A stretch of DNA of 56,103 bases from a virus (IMGVR_UViG_3300034061_003450:1-56103), one strand, 5' to 3'; counted from the first letter of the stretch, positions 1 to 8,570 are shown. Notes: generated by a model from the sequence alone, not told the origin. Translations and numbers: made by a program.

Positions 1-127
1 CCGCTAGCTTTCCCATGCGGCCACGATCCCGACCGCAACCGTCTGCCCCTGGAAGCCCCCGCATGGCCCCCGAAGCCCTCTCGTTCACCATCACCCCTCC
101 CGCAGCCCCCGACGCGCCTTCCCGGCC
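1..127. repeat. 127-bp terminal direct repeat, left copy
   Basis: Bases 1-127 are identical to bases 55977-56103. A repeat of exactly this length at both contig ends is what a short-read assembler leaves when a circular molecule is opened at an arbitrary point, 127 being a common largest k-mer. The true genome is therefore probably circular or circularly permuted, about 55,976 bp. It could in principle be a real short terminal repeat, but the length makes an assembly overlap more likely. The repeat contains the start of the first gene and one copy of the GATCCCNACCGCAACC element (25-40). Confidence 0.93.
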
Positions 128-350
128 CTCCAGCAGCCCCCGCGAACGCTTCCTCGCCCTCGTTGACCAGGCCGCACGTGCCCTGGAGGCCGACATGCGG
201 GCGCCGAGCCTGTATCAGCAGGGGAGGCAGGATGAGCGGGAGAGGCTCGCCACGTGGCTGGAGATCCGCGAATGCCGGCTGCCGCCCAACGCCCGGGCCG
301 TCCGGACTGAGCTCAGCAACATCCGAGCCATGCTTAATGCCCAGACCTAG
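63..350 (+). CDS. Small hypothetical protein upstream of terminase
   Basis: A protein of about 95 aa that I do not recognise. It has a proline- and serine-rich N-terminus, then a charged helical part (ERFLALVDQAARALEADM and ERERLATWLEIREC). The ATG at 63 is chosen because GGAAG at 51-55 lies 7 bases upstream; an in-frame ATG at 15 has no ribosome site. It is the first gene of the packaging operon, just before the small terminase, a place often taken by small HNH or regulatory proteins, but no such motif is visible here. Confidence 0.6.
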   Translation: MAPEALSFTITPPAAPDAPSRPSSSPRERFLALVDQAARALEADMRAPSLYQQGRQDERERLATWLEIRECRLPPNARAVRTELSNIRAMLNAQT

Positions 351-392
351 ACCGGGTTGTTATGATGCGCTTGCGGTTCTGATCCCTGCCGG

Positions 393-893
393 GTGGCTGA
401 GTCTGTCGCTATCCAGAAGCTCGGTGGGCGGCAAAGCAAGCTCACCGAAGAGCTGATCGCAAAGGCTCGCGATCTGGCAGCTTCCGGTGCTCCCGATAAG
501 ACTCTCGCCGCTGCCTGTGGGGTGTCTGTCTCGGCCTGGATGCTCTGGCTGCGCAATGCTCGATCAGGGTCAGGATCTGAGCTTGAAATGAAGTTTTTAG
601 AAGCAATCCGTGAGGGAAGAGCAGAAGGCGAACTGATCCATGTTCAGAAACTCCATAAAGGCGACTCGAAGGATTCGCAGTGGCTGCTAACTCACAGCCC
701 CTATTGGCGTGATACATGGTCTGACGCATCTGCGATCCGGCGTGCAAACCAGCGGCAGATGGAAAGCGTTGTTTCGGCAATCGAAGCGTCGCAATCCATG
801 ACCACCGAGCAAAAGCACGACCTGTTGCTGCAGCTTCAGGCTCGCGGCCTTGGCGGTGTGCCGCAGCAGCAGGAAAGCGATGCTGACGGCTGA
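393..893 (+). CDS. terS: Terminase small subunit
   Basis: 166 aa from a GTG start. The N-terminal part (residues 15-55) reads as a helix-turn-helix of the phage small terminase type, with ELIAKARDLAASGAPDKTLA followed by GVSVSAWMLWLRN. The rest is helical and charged and ends in a glutamine-rich tail. It lies directly before, and overlaps by 14 bases, the large terminase gene, the usual arrangement. The expected role is to recognise the packaging site and recruit TerL. The call rests on context and HTH pattern, not on a strong sequence signature. Confidence 0.72.
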   Translation: MAESVAIQKLGGRQSKLTEELIAKARDLAASGAPDKTLAAACGVSVSAWMLWLRNARSGSGSELEMKFLEAIREGRAEGELIHVQKLHKGDSKDSQWLLTHSPYWRDTWSDASAIRRANQRQMESVVSAIEASQSMTTEQKHDLLLQLQARGLGGVPQQQESDADG

Positions 894-2487
894 TCCCCTA
901 TTGGCTGCGATCGCACGCCAACGGCTGGCGCTGCGTAAGACCAGCCCCGTTGCCACCAGCTACACCCGCTCCTTCGGCGACCACATCGCAGCCGTCTACC
1001 CACGATTTCCTTTCACCCGCCATAACACCCGTCTTGTAGAGATTGGCCAGCGGGTCGGGACAGGCGAGATCCCGAGGCTGCTGCTGATGATGCCGCCACG
1101 GCACTACAAGTCCACGATCTTCAGCCGGTTTCTCCCGTCGTGGTTCATCCGACGCAATCCTGACAAGACTTGGGGGCAGGGCGCCCACAGCCAGCCACTC
1201 GCTGAAGAGTTTGGCCAGGCTGCACGCGACTATTTCGCCGCTTCCGGTGGTGAGATTGACCCCAGCAGCTCCGGCAAAGGCCGATGGAAGGTCGCCAGCC
1301 ACCTCGGCGGCTTCTGGGGCGCTGGCGTCGGCAAAGGCACCGGCCTGCCCGCTGACTTTCTGAACGTTGACGACCCGATCAAGAACCGGCAGGAGGCCGA
1401 ATCCGCCGCCTACCGCCGCCAGCTTTACGACTGGTGGTCAACGGTGCTCAACACCCGTGAAGAGCCCGGCTGCCAGAAGCTCATCACCCACACCCGATGG
1501 GCTGATGCCGATCTCATCGGCTGGCTGATCAGCCAGGTTGAGGAACTGGAGCGCGACGGCCACGCCGATGCGGCCGAGCCTTGGCACGTGATCCAGATGC
1601 CGATGGTCGCCGAGCCGGTGCAAGTCGCAGTGCCGGCATCGCTGACACTGGAGGCCGACACCCGCGAGCCTGGCGAAGCACTGGACCCTGAGCGCTTTGA
1701 CGCCGAATGGGCCCGCAAGAAACGTCTCAACACACCCGACCGCGACTGGGCAGCGCTGTATCAGCAGCGACCCCAGCCATCAGGCGGCACGGTGTTCAAC
1801 GAGGCGATGTTCAGGTTCTACGGCACCCGTGAACGGCCTGGCCTTGAAGGTGATGCGCTGCTGCCCGATCGATTCGTTCGCAAACTGGCCAGCGTCGACT
1901 GCACGTTCAAGGACAACCCCGGCAGCGACATGGTGGCCATGCAGCTATGGGGGCAAGACGCCGCCGGGGCATGGCTGCTTGACCTGGTGAACCAGCGGCT
2001 CGACTTCAGTGCCACGATGGACCGCATTTCGCTGCTGTGGCCGACGTGGGCATTTGGCGAGCTACTGGTTGAGGACAAGGCGAACGGCAGCGCTGTCATC
2101 TCGGCCCTGAAGCGTGCCGCCGCTCGCTTCCTCTTGCTTGCGGTCGATCCGATCGGCGGGAAGGTGGCCCGCGCCAATGCTGCGACGCCTGAGTACAACC
2201 AGGGCCGCGTGTTCTTCCCCCGCTGGCATCCGCTGACGCCGCTGCTCACAAGCCAGCATCTGAAGTTCCCGGGCGACACCTACGACGACCAGGTTGACGC
2301 CGCCAGCCAAGCGATCAACTACATGCAGGGCACCGGCCCGATGCGCGTCACCACGGTGTCATGGGGCCTCGGCGCCGACCTAGGCCCGATGCCACCTGCA
2401 ACGCCGACGACGGGCCACGGCGAACGGCGACTGCTGGAAGGCATGCCGCCGCTGGCTGATCCGGACGACGAGGCCTTCTTTGGCTGA
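880..2487 (+). CDS. terL: Terminase large subunit (ATPase and nuclease)
   Basis: 535 aa motor that pumps and cuts DNA during head filling. The ATPase half shows MPPRHYKST at about residues 71-79, a Walker A variant in which the usual glycine before lysine is tyrosine. LNVDDPIKNRQEAES near residue 162 is the Walker B and coupling region. The RNase H-like nuclease half has acidic residues in SVDCTFKD (about 338), LLVEDKANG (about 395) and DDQVDAASQ (about 469). The ATG at 880 is preferred to 850 because AGGAAAG precedes it and it overlaps the end of the small subunit. Family assignment is firm. Confidence 0.95.
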   Translation: MLTADPLLAAIARQRLALRKTSPVATSYTRSFGDHIAAVYPRFPFTRHNTRLVEIGQRVGTGEIPRLLLMMPPRHYKSTIFSRFLPSWFIRRNPDKTWGQGAHSQPLAEEFGQAARDYFAASGGEIDPSSSGKGRWKVASHLGGFWGAGVGKGTGLPADFLNVDDPIKNRQEAESAAYRRQLYDWWSTVLNTREEPGCQKLITHTRWADADLIGWLISQVEELERDGHADAAEPWHVIQMPMVAEPVQVAVPASLTLEADTREPGEALDPERFDAEWARKKRLNTPDRDWAALYQQRPQPSGGTVFNEAMFRFYGTRERPGLEGDALLPDRFVRKLASVDCTFKDNPGSDMVAMQLWGQDAAGAWLLDLVNQRLDFSATMDRISLLWPTWAFGELLVEDKANGSAVISALKRAAARFLLLAVDPIGGKVARANAATPEYNQGRVFFPRWHPLTPLLTSQHLKFPGDTYDDQVDAASQAINYMQGTGPMRVTTVSWGLGADLGPMPPATPTTGHGERRLLEGMPPLADPDDEAFFG

Positions 2488-2505
2488 CCCCCCGCACCTG
2501 TGACC

Positions 2506-3369
2506 ATGACCGCAACCGCCCCACCAAGACCGAGACGCGGCGCCCGCAGCCTGAAGGTGCGCGAGGCGCCTGTCGGTGACACGTCCAAGCTCGGGAGCTT
2601 CCCGGCGCCGACGGCGATCTCTGAGCAGCTTGTCACCGAAAACCTCAAGCTTGCGTTTAGCCGCGCCAACCGGTACGCCGCTCGCACGCGGATGCCGTTG
2701 GATGATCTCGAAGCCGCGGCCTACGTCGGCCTGGTCCGTGGTGCTCGGGCGTTCGACCCAGCCCGCGGCTGGACATTCAGCACGTGCGCCGTGCGGTTCA
2801 TCGATGGCGCGATCCTCCGGTATCTCCGCGACCGGGGCCACGCCATCAAGTTCCCCATGCGTTGGCGGGAGATCGGTCCGAAGGTCCGCCGGCTGCTGAA
2901 TGAGGGCAAGACCCTCGCCGAGGTGACGGAAGCGACCGGGATGGAACCCGACGAGATCCGCGCCTTCATGGCTGCCACGGCGGCGCCGGGTGAGATCGAC
3001 CCCAACCTGATCGGCGCGTGTGATCCGCTGGAGTTCGTCGAACCAGGCACGCCTGAGGCCGATGATCTGGAGCGGATCCAGGCCGAAGCGTTCGCCAAGC
3101 TGATTCCTGCCGACCGGGTGATCCTGCAGCAGTTCTGGTCGGACCCTTCGCGGCAGGGTTACCCGATGCGGCAACTGGAGGCGCTGGATCGCGCCGTGCG
3201 ACGGATCACGGGGCCAGCTCAGCAGGCGCGATCAGTGGAGTCGATGCCGTTGGGGTTCAATGTGGAGCTGGCGGCAGTGCCGGAGGAGGGCAAGCGGACC
3301 AGGCGGAGCAGGACAGAGCTCGATGATGCAGCGGAGCAGATGGGCCTGCTGGCGTTACTGGAAAACTGA
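2506..3369 (+). CDS. Sigma-70-like protein with region 2, late cluster
   Basis: About 287 aa. Residues 40-125 match sigma-70 region 2: LVTENLKLAFSRANRYA, then DDLEAAAYVGLVRGARAF and a TFSTCAVRFIDGAILRYLRD segment, the core- and -10-binding helices. A following EGKTLAEVTEATGMEPDEI stretch resembles a region 3-type HTH. A clear region 4.2 HTH is not visible, so -35 recognition may be lost or altered. It sits between TerL and portal, so it is expressed with the late genes and could direct or sustain late transcription. Its stop codon lies within the first GGAAAACTGA motif. ATG 2506 is chosen over GTG 2500; neither has a clear ribosome site. Confidence 0.8.
   Translation: MTATAPPRPRRGARSLKVREAPVGDTSKLGSFPAPTAISEQLVTENLKLAFSRANRYAARTRMPLDDLEAAAYVGLVRGARAFDPARGWTFSTCAVRFIDGAILRYLRDRGHAIKFPMRWREIGPKVRRLLNEGKTLAEVTEATGMEPDEIRAFMAATAAPGEIDPNLIGACDPLEFVEPGTPEADDLERIQAEAFAKLIPADRVILQQFWSDPSRQGYPMRQLEALDRAVRRITGPAQQARSVESMPLGFNVELAAVPEEGKRTRRSRTELDDAAEQMGLLALLEN
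3360..3369 (+). promoter_or_regulatory. Late motif copy 1 (GGAAAACTGA)
   Basis: Exact copy of the recurrent 10-mer. Its last three bases are the stop of the sigma-like gene, and its first base is 32 bp before the GTG start of the portal gene, which has no good Shine-Dalgarno sequence. Confidence 0.6.
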
Positions 3370-3391
3370 GCCGATGCCGCAGGTTCAATAG

Positions 3392-4858
3392 GTGCCGCTG
3401 CCGAAGTACGACCACCCGGCGACTGATGCGGCGCTGCCCTCGTTTGTGCATCCGGATCTGGATGATGTTCTGGAGGATCTGGAACTCGTTGAGGATGTTT
3501 GGCGAAGGCTGAAGGGGAAAAAGGAAGAATACCTGCCCCGTCACCAGAAGGAGCCAAAGGACGCATATAACCTAAGACTAAAGAATGCAGTCTTTACTAG
3601 CTTCTTCAAGGAAGGCATCATCGCCTTTGCCGGCGCGTTGTCGCGGTTTGAGTGCCGAGATGCGCCCAAGACCTTTATGGATAACTTGGCGAACATCGAT
3701 GGCGCCGGGAACAGCCTTAAGGCATTCATGACGATCGCCGATTGTTGGGTGCTCAGGGACGCCGGAACGCTGCTCACGGTGGACATGCCGCCGGGAATCC
3801 CCAACGATCGGGCAGTCGAGGGGCAGTCGGCGCGTCGGCCGCACCTTGCAAGGGTGCAGCGTCGGAACCTGCTGAACTGGGACCCGATCGAGGTGAACGG
3901 CGTGGAGCGATGCACCGCCTGCACGATTCTGGAATGGGCAAAGGTGAAGGTGGGCCGCTATGGCGCCACCTATGAGCCTCGCTACCGGGTGATGGAAGGC
4001 GGAACCTGGAGGCTGCTGCGGCTGGTGAAGCAGGAGAACGGGCCGGATCCGTATCGGGTGGAGGAGGTAGAGGGCGAGACCGGGGAGTTCACCGATCACA
4101 GGGGCAACAAACTGGAGTTGCCGCCGGTGGAGTGGTACGGGGCCACGCCGGATGGTTTCGGCCGCGGCGAGATGCCATTGAAATCGCTCGCCGACCTGAA
4201 CCTGGCGCACTTCTACGAGTGGTCGGATAAGCAGCAGCAGCTCTATCGGACAGTGCTGATCACTCCCTGGCGCGAGGGGGCATCGCCCGGATCGCCGGCC
4301 ATGGTGCTCGGCCCCCACGGCGGGATCGAGGTGCCGACCGGCGGGAAGGTGGGCCTGCTGGAACCGTCCGGCGAATCGCAGACCCACCACAAGGCGCAAC
4401 TGGAGCACATCGAGGGCCTGATCGATCGGTTGACGCTGGCGTTCCTCACGAGCGGTGCAGCCAAGACGGCGACGCAGGCGAACCTGGAGTCGGCGCAGCT
4501 ACAGGCGACGCTGGCGACGCTGGCCGAGGCGAAGGGATCGGCGATGGAATCGATCTACCGCCTGTGGGCAGCGTTCACCGGCGAGGATGCCGTTGAGGGT
4601 GCCGGTATCGACATGGCGCCGGGCATTGCGGATCAGCAGGTGACGGGCGAGACGCTGATGCTGGCGGACAAGCTCTACAACAGCGGTCTGATCAGCCGCG
4701 AGACGGTGGCGCAGTTGCTGCATCGGGGCGGGCTGCTGGAACCAGGGCGGACGGCGGATCAGGAATTGGCGGCGATCAAGAAGGAGGAGCCGGAGCCGGC
4801 GGTGACTCCGGGGGTGAGCGATCCGGAGACGGTTGACTTCACGCCGGCCGCCGCCTGA
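3392..4858 (+). CDS. Portal protein (DUF4055-like)
   Basis: 488 aa from a GTG start. The segment KDAYNLRLKNAVFTSFFKE followed by IIAFAGALSRF is the kind of N-terminal block seen in DUF4055 phage portal proteins. The long helical part around ASGAAKTATQANLESAQLQ-like sequence (residues 350-410), in which the chain lines the channel, and an acidic proline-rich tail are also typical. Twelve copies would form the DNA entry ring at the head vertex. It follows the terminase genes and overlaps the next head gene by one base (TGATG). Portal function is well supported by length and position; the exact family is an inference. Confidence 0.85.
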   Translation: MPLPKYDHPATDAALPSFVHPDLDDVLEDLELVEDVWRRLKGKKEEYLPRHQKEPKDAYNLRLKNAVFTSFFKEGIIAFAGALSRFECRDAPKTFMDNLANIDGAGNSLKAFMTIADCWVLRDAGTLLTVDMPPGIPNDRAVEGQSARRPHLARVQRRNLLNWDPIEVNGVERCTACTILEWAKVKVGRYGATYEPRYRVMEGGTWRLLRLVKQENGPDPYRVEEVEGETGEFTDHRGNKLELPPVEWYGATPDGFGRGEMPLKSLADLNLAHFYEWSDKQQQLYRTVLITPWREGASPGSPAMVLGPHGGIEVPTGGKVGLLEPSGESQTHHKAQLEHIEGLIDRLTLAFLTSGAAKTATQANLESAQLQATLATLAEAKGSAMESIYRLWAAFTGEDAVEGAGIDMAPGIADQQVTGETLMLADKLYNSGLISRETVAQLLHRGGLLEPGRTADQELAAIKKEEPEPAVTPGVSDPETVDFTPAAA

Positions 4859-5895
4859 TGGCAGCGATCGGCCCGCGGCAGCAGCGCCTGGCGGATGACT
4901 ACGCCGAGGCGCTGGAACGTCTCGGGAACCGATCCGTCAAGGCGACGACTGAAGCGCTGGAATCGAGCCTGGCCGACATGCTTGTCAACCTCCGGCGCTT
5001 CTATGCCGGCTTTACCGACCCCTCGGCGCTGCCGTACATCAACGCGCAGGGAGACGTCAGCCAGCCCTACAGCTACAGCATCGGTGAGGCGACGGCCCGA
5101 TACGACACGCTGGTGCAGCAGGCGCGGGAGTTCATGCCCGAGGATCGCCTCCAGGCGTTGCAGGCGATCTATCAGCAGGATCTGGCGGCAGCGACGGCGA
5201 TGGGCGGCGAGCTGTCGGCAAAGCTGATCAAGCTGGCTGACCGAGCCTCTGATGTGTTCGCCGGATCCAGCCCCGAGGCGGTCAAGGCGGCGGCCGAGAT
5301 CACCAGCGCTTACATCAGGGGCGAGACGATGGCGTTTCGCAACACCCTGACGCAGATCGTCACCCGCGGCGCCGGGAAGGGCGTGGGGTGGAAGTCGATC
5401 GAGCGCGAGATCCGCGAGGCGTTGCGGGGTGCCAAGGATCCGGATGGCATCACCCAGCGGATGGGCCTGAACCAGCGTGCCGAGCTGATCGCCCGCTCCG
5501 AGCTCAGCAACGCCTACGTCAGGGCCCAGCAAGACACCGCGAGGGCGGCCGGGTATGACCTGGTGCGATGGGTTGCCACGCAGGACGAACGGACGTGTCT
5601 GTTCTGCGGGTCCAGGCATGGGCGAATCTTCAGGGCCGATGAGGTGGTCGCGCCCGCGCACCCTCGCTGCAGGTGCGCTCTCGTGCCAGCCCCTGAAGGT
5701 TCCGACACCGCAGGCGACGCCGACTCTGAATACTGGGACCAATCCCGCAAGGATATTGCCGCCGAGATCGCCAAGGCCAAGGGGCAGGAACTGAACAAGG
5801 TAAGCGCCGACCTGGCCAAGTATCTGAAGAAACCAACGCCATCCGAACGGCGGCAGATGCCGGGCATTGAGGTAGCGATTCAGCCGGTGGCATGA
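4858..5895 (+). CDS. Head morphogenesis protein, SPP1 gp7 / Mu F type
   Basis: 345 aa. The C-terminal third carries the family signature: RAELIARSELSNAYVRAQ, then a cysteine pair in RTCLFCGSRHG (about 242-252) and HPRCRCAL (about 268-275), which probably bind zinc. In SPP1 and Mu this minor head protein is carried into the procapsid and helps deliver DNA. It begins inside the portal stop codon, so the two are translationally coupled, the usual pairing for this family. Confidence 0.88.
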   Translation: MAAIGPRQQRLADDYAEALERLGNRSVKATTEALESSLADMLVNLRRFYAGFTDPSALPYINAQGDVSQPYSYSIGEATARYDTLVQQAREFMPEDRLQALQAIYQQDLAAATAMGGELSAKLIKLADRASDVFAGSSPEAVKAAAEITSAYIRGETMAFRNTLTQIVTRGAGKGVGWKSIEREIREALRGAKDPDGITQRMGLNQRAELIARSELSNAYVRAQQDTARAAGYDLVRWVATQDERTCLFCGSRHGRIFRADEVVAPAHPRCRCALVPAPEGSDTAGDADSEYWDQSRKDIAAEIAKAKGQELNKVSADLAKYLKKPTPSERRQMPGIEVAIQPVA

Positions 5896-5907
5896 GAAAA
5901 TGGGGGC

Positions 5908-6126
5908 ATGGATAACACCCTCGGGCTATTCCTTTCCTTGCGCGTAGGCGTCGCGTTGCGTGATACCGAAGGGACGCGGCAACTGCTGCGCAAGGCGGCC
6001 ACCGAGCATGATCAGGGCGAGGGTGAGCAGATCGTGATTCTGCTCGCCCGTGGGTTGGATCCGTTGGCCAAGCAATGGCTGGCGAATGTGTTGGGGCCGC
6101 GGAAAACTGATGCGATGGCCGGGTGA
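5908..6126 (+). CDS. Small hypothetical head-region protein
   Basis: 72 aa, not recognised. It is mostly helical (LRDTEGTRQLLRKAATEHD, then EQIVILLARGLDPLAKQWL). GGGGG lies just before the ATG. Position between the minor head protein and connector genes suggests a small virion or assembly factor. Its 3' end contains, in frame, an exact copy of the late motif (6101-6110). Confidence 0.65.
   Translation: MDNTLGLFLSLRVGVALRDTEGTRQLLRKAATEHDQGEGEQIVILLARGLDPLAKQWLANVLGPRKTDAMAG
6101..6110 (+). promoter_or_regulatory. Late motif copy 2 (GGAAAACTGA)
   Basis: Exact copy inside the last codons of the preceding gene, here not at its stop codon. It starts 30 bp before the ATG of the lysine-rich 41-aa gene. 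Confidence 0.5.
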
Positions 6127-6130
6127 CACC

Positions 6131-6256
6131 ATGAAGAAAGGCAGCTACGGCGGCAAGGGCAAGTATCCAGCGATGGCGAAGGGCACCAAGGGCGCCGGCT
6201 CTGGGATGCCAGCCAAGGGCAAGCCTTCAAAGGCGAAGATCAAGAAGGGGAAGTGA
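6131..6256 (+). CDS. Tiny lysine- and glycine-rich protein
   Basis: 41 aa, strongly basic, made almost only of Lys, Gly, Ser, Ala and Pro (MKKGSYGGKGKYPAMAKG at the start, KIKKGK at the end). No cysteine and no membrane segment. Such a peptide would bind nucleic acid or sit disordered on a larger partner; in the head cluster a role in DNA packing is possible but unproven. The gene follows the previous stop by 4 bases and is preceded by late motif copy 2. Confidence 0.6.
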   Translation: MKKGSYGGKGKYPAMAKGTKGAGSGMPAKGKPSKAKIKKGK

Positions 6257-6259
6257 TCC

Positions 6260-6748
6260 ATGGCTCTGCCCACCCTCGACCCCCTCTGGCGCACAACGCC
6301 CGATGACCGCGACCTGATCCGGCAGTACGCCGGCCTGTCGGTCAGCTACTCATCGCTGCAGATCATCACCGATCAGCTCAATGGTGTCGCCAAGCTGTCG
6401 GCAAGCAGTGTCGGCCGGGTGCAGGGCTGGATCGATGAGGTCGAAACCCTGCAGGCCGACTATGCGGACCAGGTAGCCGATGGGACGGCACACCTGGGGA
6501 ACGTGAGCAGCTATGAAGGGCCGACGCCGGGCGCGAAGCTCACCAAGGACGATCGGCGAAAGAAGCTGGACGTGATCGAGTGGGACACATCCCTTCTCAC
6601 CATCAAGACCTCCAGCAACGGCAACGCAATGAGCACCGCCGACGGCGTGAGGCGGGCCCGGGTGGCGGAACTGAAGGATCTGATCCTGACGGCGGTGGGC
6701 CTCACGGTGCCGCAGTCGGATGGGACGTTTCCCGTTTACCGGAGCTGA
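6260..6748 (+). CDS. Probable head-tail connector protein
   Basis: 162 aa, not assigned to a family with certainty. It is mostly alpha-helical, with a repeated LQ..ITDQLNGVAKLS helix and a C-terminal VAELKDLILTAVGL helix. Size, helical nature and place after the portal and minor head genes fit an adaptor or connector that caps the portal. GGGGAAG precedes the ATG. Its stop is inside CGGAGCTGACC, followed 3 bases later by the next ATG. Confidence 0.6.
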   Translation: MALPTLDPLWRTTPDDRDLIRQYAGLSVSYSSLQIITDQLNGVAKLSASSVGRVQGWIDEVETLQADYADQVADGTAHLGNVSSYEGPTPGAKLTKDDRRKKLDVIEWDTSLLTIKTSSNGNAMSTADGVRRARVAELKDLILTAVGLTVPQSDGTFPVYRS

Positions 6749-6751
6749 CCA

Positions 6752-7234
6752 ATGCCAATCAGACGCGACGCACGGGGACGGTTTGCCGGTGGCGGCGGCG
6801 GCGGCGGCGGCAAGGGTCGCCCAACCAAGGGCGGCCGCAAGCAGTCGTCGCCGAGCGGGCTGCAGTGGGGGAAGAAACAGGATGCCATGTACATGAATCC
6901 GTCCGATGCCCGGTCAGATCGGCGTCATTTCGCCAAGCAAATGCGCGAGCTTGACGCCAAGAAGTCCGCGGCGCAGAAGGAACTGAAAGCGCTGAAGGAG
7001 AAGCCCGCCCGCCAGCGGCAGAAGCTGCAGCAACTGGAGGGCAAGCTCAAGCAGGCACAGCAGCGGCGTGCCGATGCGAAGAAAGCCGTGGACGCCGCCA
7101 ACGCCAAGCTGGCGGAGACGCGCACGAGGAAGGCCGCAGCAGCATCGAAGCGCGGGGCATCCAAGCCGCCGCCGCCAGCATGGAGCCCCGCAATGGCTGC
7201 AGCCGCCGGTCGCAAGCGCGGGAGGCGGAGCTGA
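6752..7234 (+). CDS. Basic coiled-coil protein of the head cluster
   Basis: 160 aa. The N-terminus MPIRRDARGRFAGGGG is a motif common at the start of small phage structural proteins and is followed by a run of eight glycines. Residues 65-130 form a long charged coiled coil (KELKALKEKPARQRQKLQQL and following). The C-terminus is basic and proline-rich (KRGASKPPPPAW, GRKRGRRS). It may be an internal head protein or minor scaffold; no enzymatic signature is seen. Tightly packed between connector genes. Confidence 0.65.
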   Translation: MPIRRDARGRFAGGGGGGGGKGRPTKGGRKQSSPSGLQWGKKQDAMYMNPSDARSDRRHFAKQMRELDAKKSAAQKELKALKEKPARQRQKLQQLEGKLKQAQQRRADAKKAVDAANAKLAETRTRKAAAASKRGASKPPPPAWSPAMAAAAGRKRGRRS

Positions 7235-7237
7235 GCC

Positions 7238-7732
7238 ATGGCCAGCCCGTTCGCCGAGGTCGCCAACGCCCGCATCCTCTGGTCCAAGCCCACGGCGATG
7301 CCTACGAACTTCCGCGAGGGCTGGAGCGGTGGGACGACGGATCGCGTCGTGGTGGAGCTGTTCCTCAAGGCCAGCCAGCCCAGCTCGCTTGACCTGGCAT
7401 CACCCGAGGGCCGGCGGTCGCTGGTGGCCGGCGCTGATCGATCCGTGAGCGCATGGGTGACCAGGTGGGCGGTGCTGCCCGATGGTGCCGACTGGCTGGC
7501 GGCCGGCACCGGCTGGACGTGGACCGATACGGGACTGCTGCCGGCGGGCCTCGGGCCTGGGCGGCTGGCGCTGCCGCTCTACTGGGGGCCTCTGCCGCCG
7601 TCGACCGTGGGGCAGACCTGCACGTTGAACATTGACCAGGCGGGCGGTGACTATGGAACCGGAGGCATCGGCGCGGAGATCCGTGCAGAGGCCGGGGATC
7701 AGATCATCGGGTCGCTGCAGTTCTCAAAATGA
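7238..7732 (+). CDS. Probable head closure / connector protein
   Basis: 164 aa, beta-rich with many Trp and Gly residues (WSKPTAMPTNFREGWSGG, GTGWTWTDTGLLPAGLGPG). It overlaps the next gene by 4 bases (ATGA). Its position between portal-side adaptors and the HK97-gp10-like protein is where head-closure proteins with an SH3-like fold lie. Function is inferred from order only. Confidence 0.6.
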   Translation: MASPFAEVANARILWSKPTAMPTNFREGWSGGTTDRVVVELFLKASQPSSLDLASPEGRRSLVAGADRSVSAWVTRWAVLPDGADWLAAGTGWTWTDTGLLPAGLGPGRLALPLYWGPLPPSTVGQTCTLNIDQAGGDYGTGGIGAEIRAEAGDQIIGSLQFSK

Positions 7733-8211
7733 AGGTCACCGTCAAGAGTTCAAAGCGGCTGGCATCGGCAGCAAAGGCCGCGAATGAGGCAGCGGCGCGG
7801 GCGGTGTTCGCGGAGCTCGCCGGGAGGTTTCAGGATGCGCTGCGCCGGCCCGTGTGGGAGTGGAGCCCGGTCTATGCCGAGGGTTCAACCGGCACCGGGA
7901 TCACCGTCCGATCGAACGGCCAAGTGGTCGGCTCCCCGCGGAACATCATCGACGCCGCAACTCTGGCCCAATCGCAACAGGCGCCGCAGATCACCGGGAT
8001 GCGTGCGGTGTTTCGATGGACGGCGGCGAATGATGATGGGGTCGGATATTCGACCGCGGTTCACGAGGGCGCGACCTTGCGGAACGGCACCCTGCTGCCC
8101 GCCCGACCCTGGACCCGCGCCGTACTCGGCGTCGAGAAAGTCGACGGCATCCCGGTGTACGACGCCCGCAAGCGGTTCCGGGATGTGTGGCTGAAGCGGT
8201 ATAGAGGCTAA
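7729..8211 (+). CDS. HK97 gp10-like tail completion or neck protein
   Basis: 160 aa. The middle and C-terminal part has the pattern of this family: GVGYSTAVHEGATLRNG followed by LPARPWTRAVLG, comparable to the usual aromatic-V-E-F/H-G-T block and ARPF block. The N-terminus is a basic helix (VKSSKRLASAAKAANEAAAR). Members sit at the neck and join head to tail. Start overlaps the preceding stop. Confidence 0.7.
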   Translation: MKVTVKSSKRLASAAKAANEAAARAVFAELAGRFQDALRRPVWEWSPVYAEGSTGTGITVRSNGQVVGSPRNIIDAATLAQSQQAPQITGMRAVFRWTAANDDGVGYSTAVHEGATLRNGTLLPARPWTRAVLGVEKVDGIPVYDARKRFRDVWLKRYRG

Positions 8212-8237
8212 AATAATGGGAGCGACACTAGCCAGGG

Positions 8238-8570
8238 ATGCTCACAGAAATCAGGTTGACCGACTGCATTGGAAGGACGCTTCGGGCGGCTGAATACAGC
8301 CACGACTGGGCTCAGCTGGCGCTCATTTTCACGGATGGCACTTTTGCGACGCTGGGGGTCAGTCGCGGATGCGAGAATGGAGATGAAGAAATTACTGAAA
8401 ACCAGTTTAACTGGGAAAGTTTTGGCTACCAAAGACTGGTTCAGTCTGGGATCATGACACAAGAAGAGGTGCAGCAGCGGCAAGAAGAGCGTGACCATAG
8501 GATTAAGGAACGGCGGCGTGAACGCGATCTTGCCGAGTTTGAAAGCCTGCGCCATCGCCTAGGCAAATAG
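8238..8570 (+). CDS. Small hypothetical protein, lower GC
   Basis: 110 aa with an N-terminal beta part (RTLRAAEYSHDWAQLALIF) and a highly charged C-terminal helix (EEVQQRQEERDHRIKERR). Not recognised. Base composition is clearly less GC-rich than its neighbours, and TAAAATAATGGGA just upstream (8208-8220) resembles a -10 region, so it may be a later-acquired gene with its own promoter. Confidence 0.6.
   Translation: MLTEIRLTDCIGRTLRAAEYSHDWAQLALIFTDGTFATLGVSRGCENGDEEITENQFNWESFGYQRLVQSGIMTQEEVQQRQEERDHRIKERRRERDLAEFESLRHRLGK

Noticed and set aside
2380-3174. A 264-codon minus-strand frame over TerL end and sigma gene
   Set aside because: Low-quality Arg/Pro-rich sequence opposite two well-supported genes.
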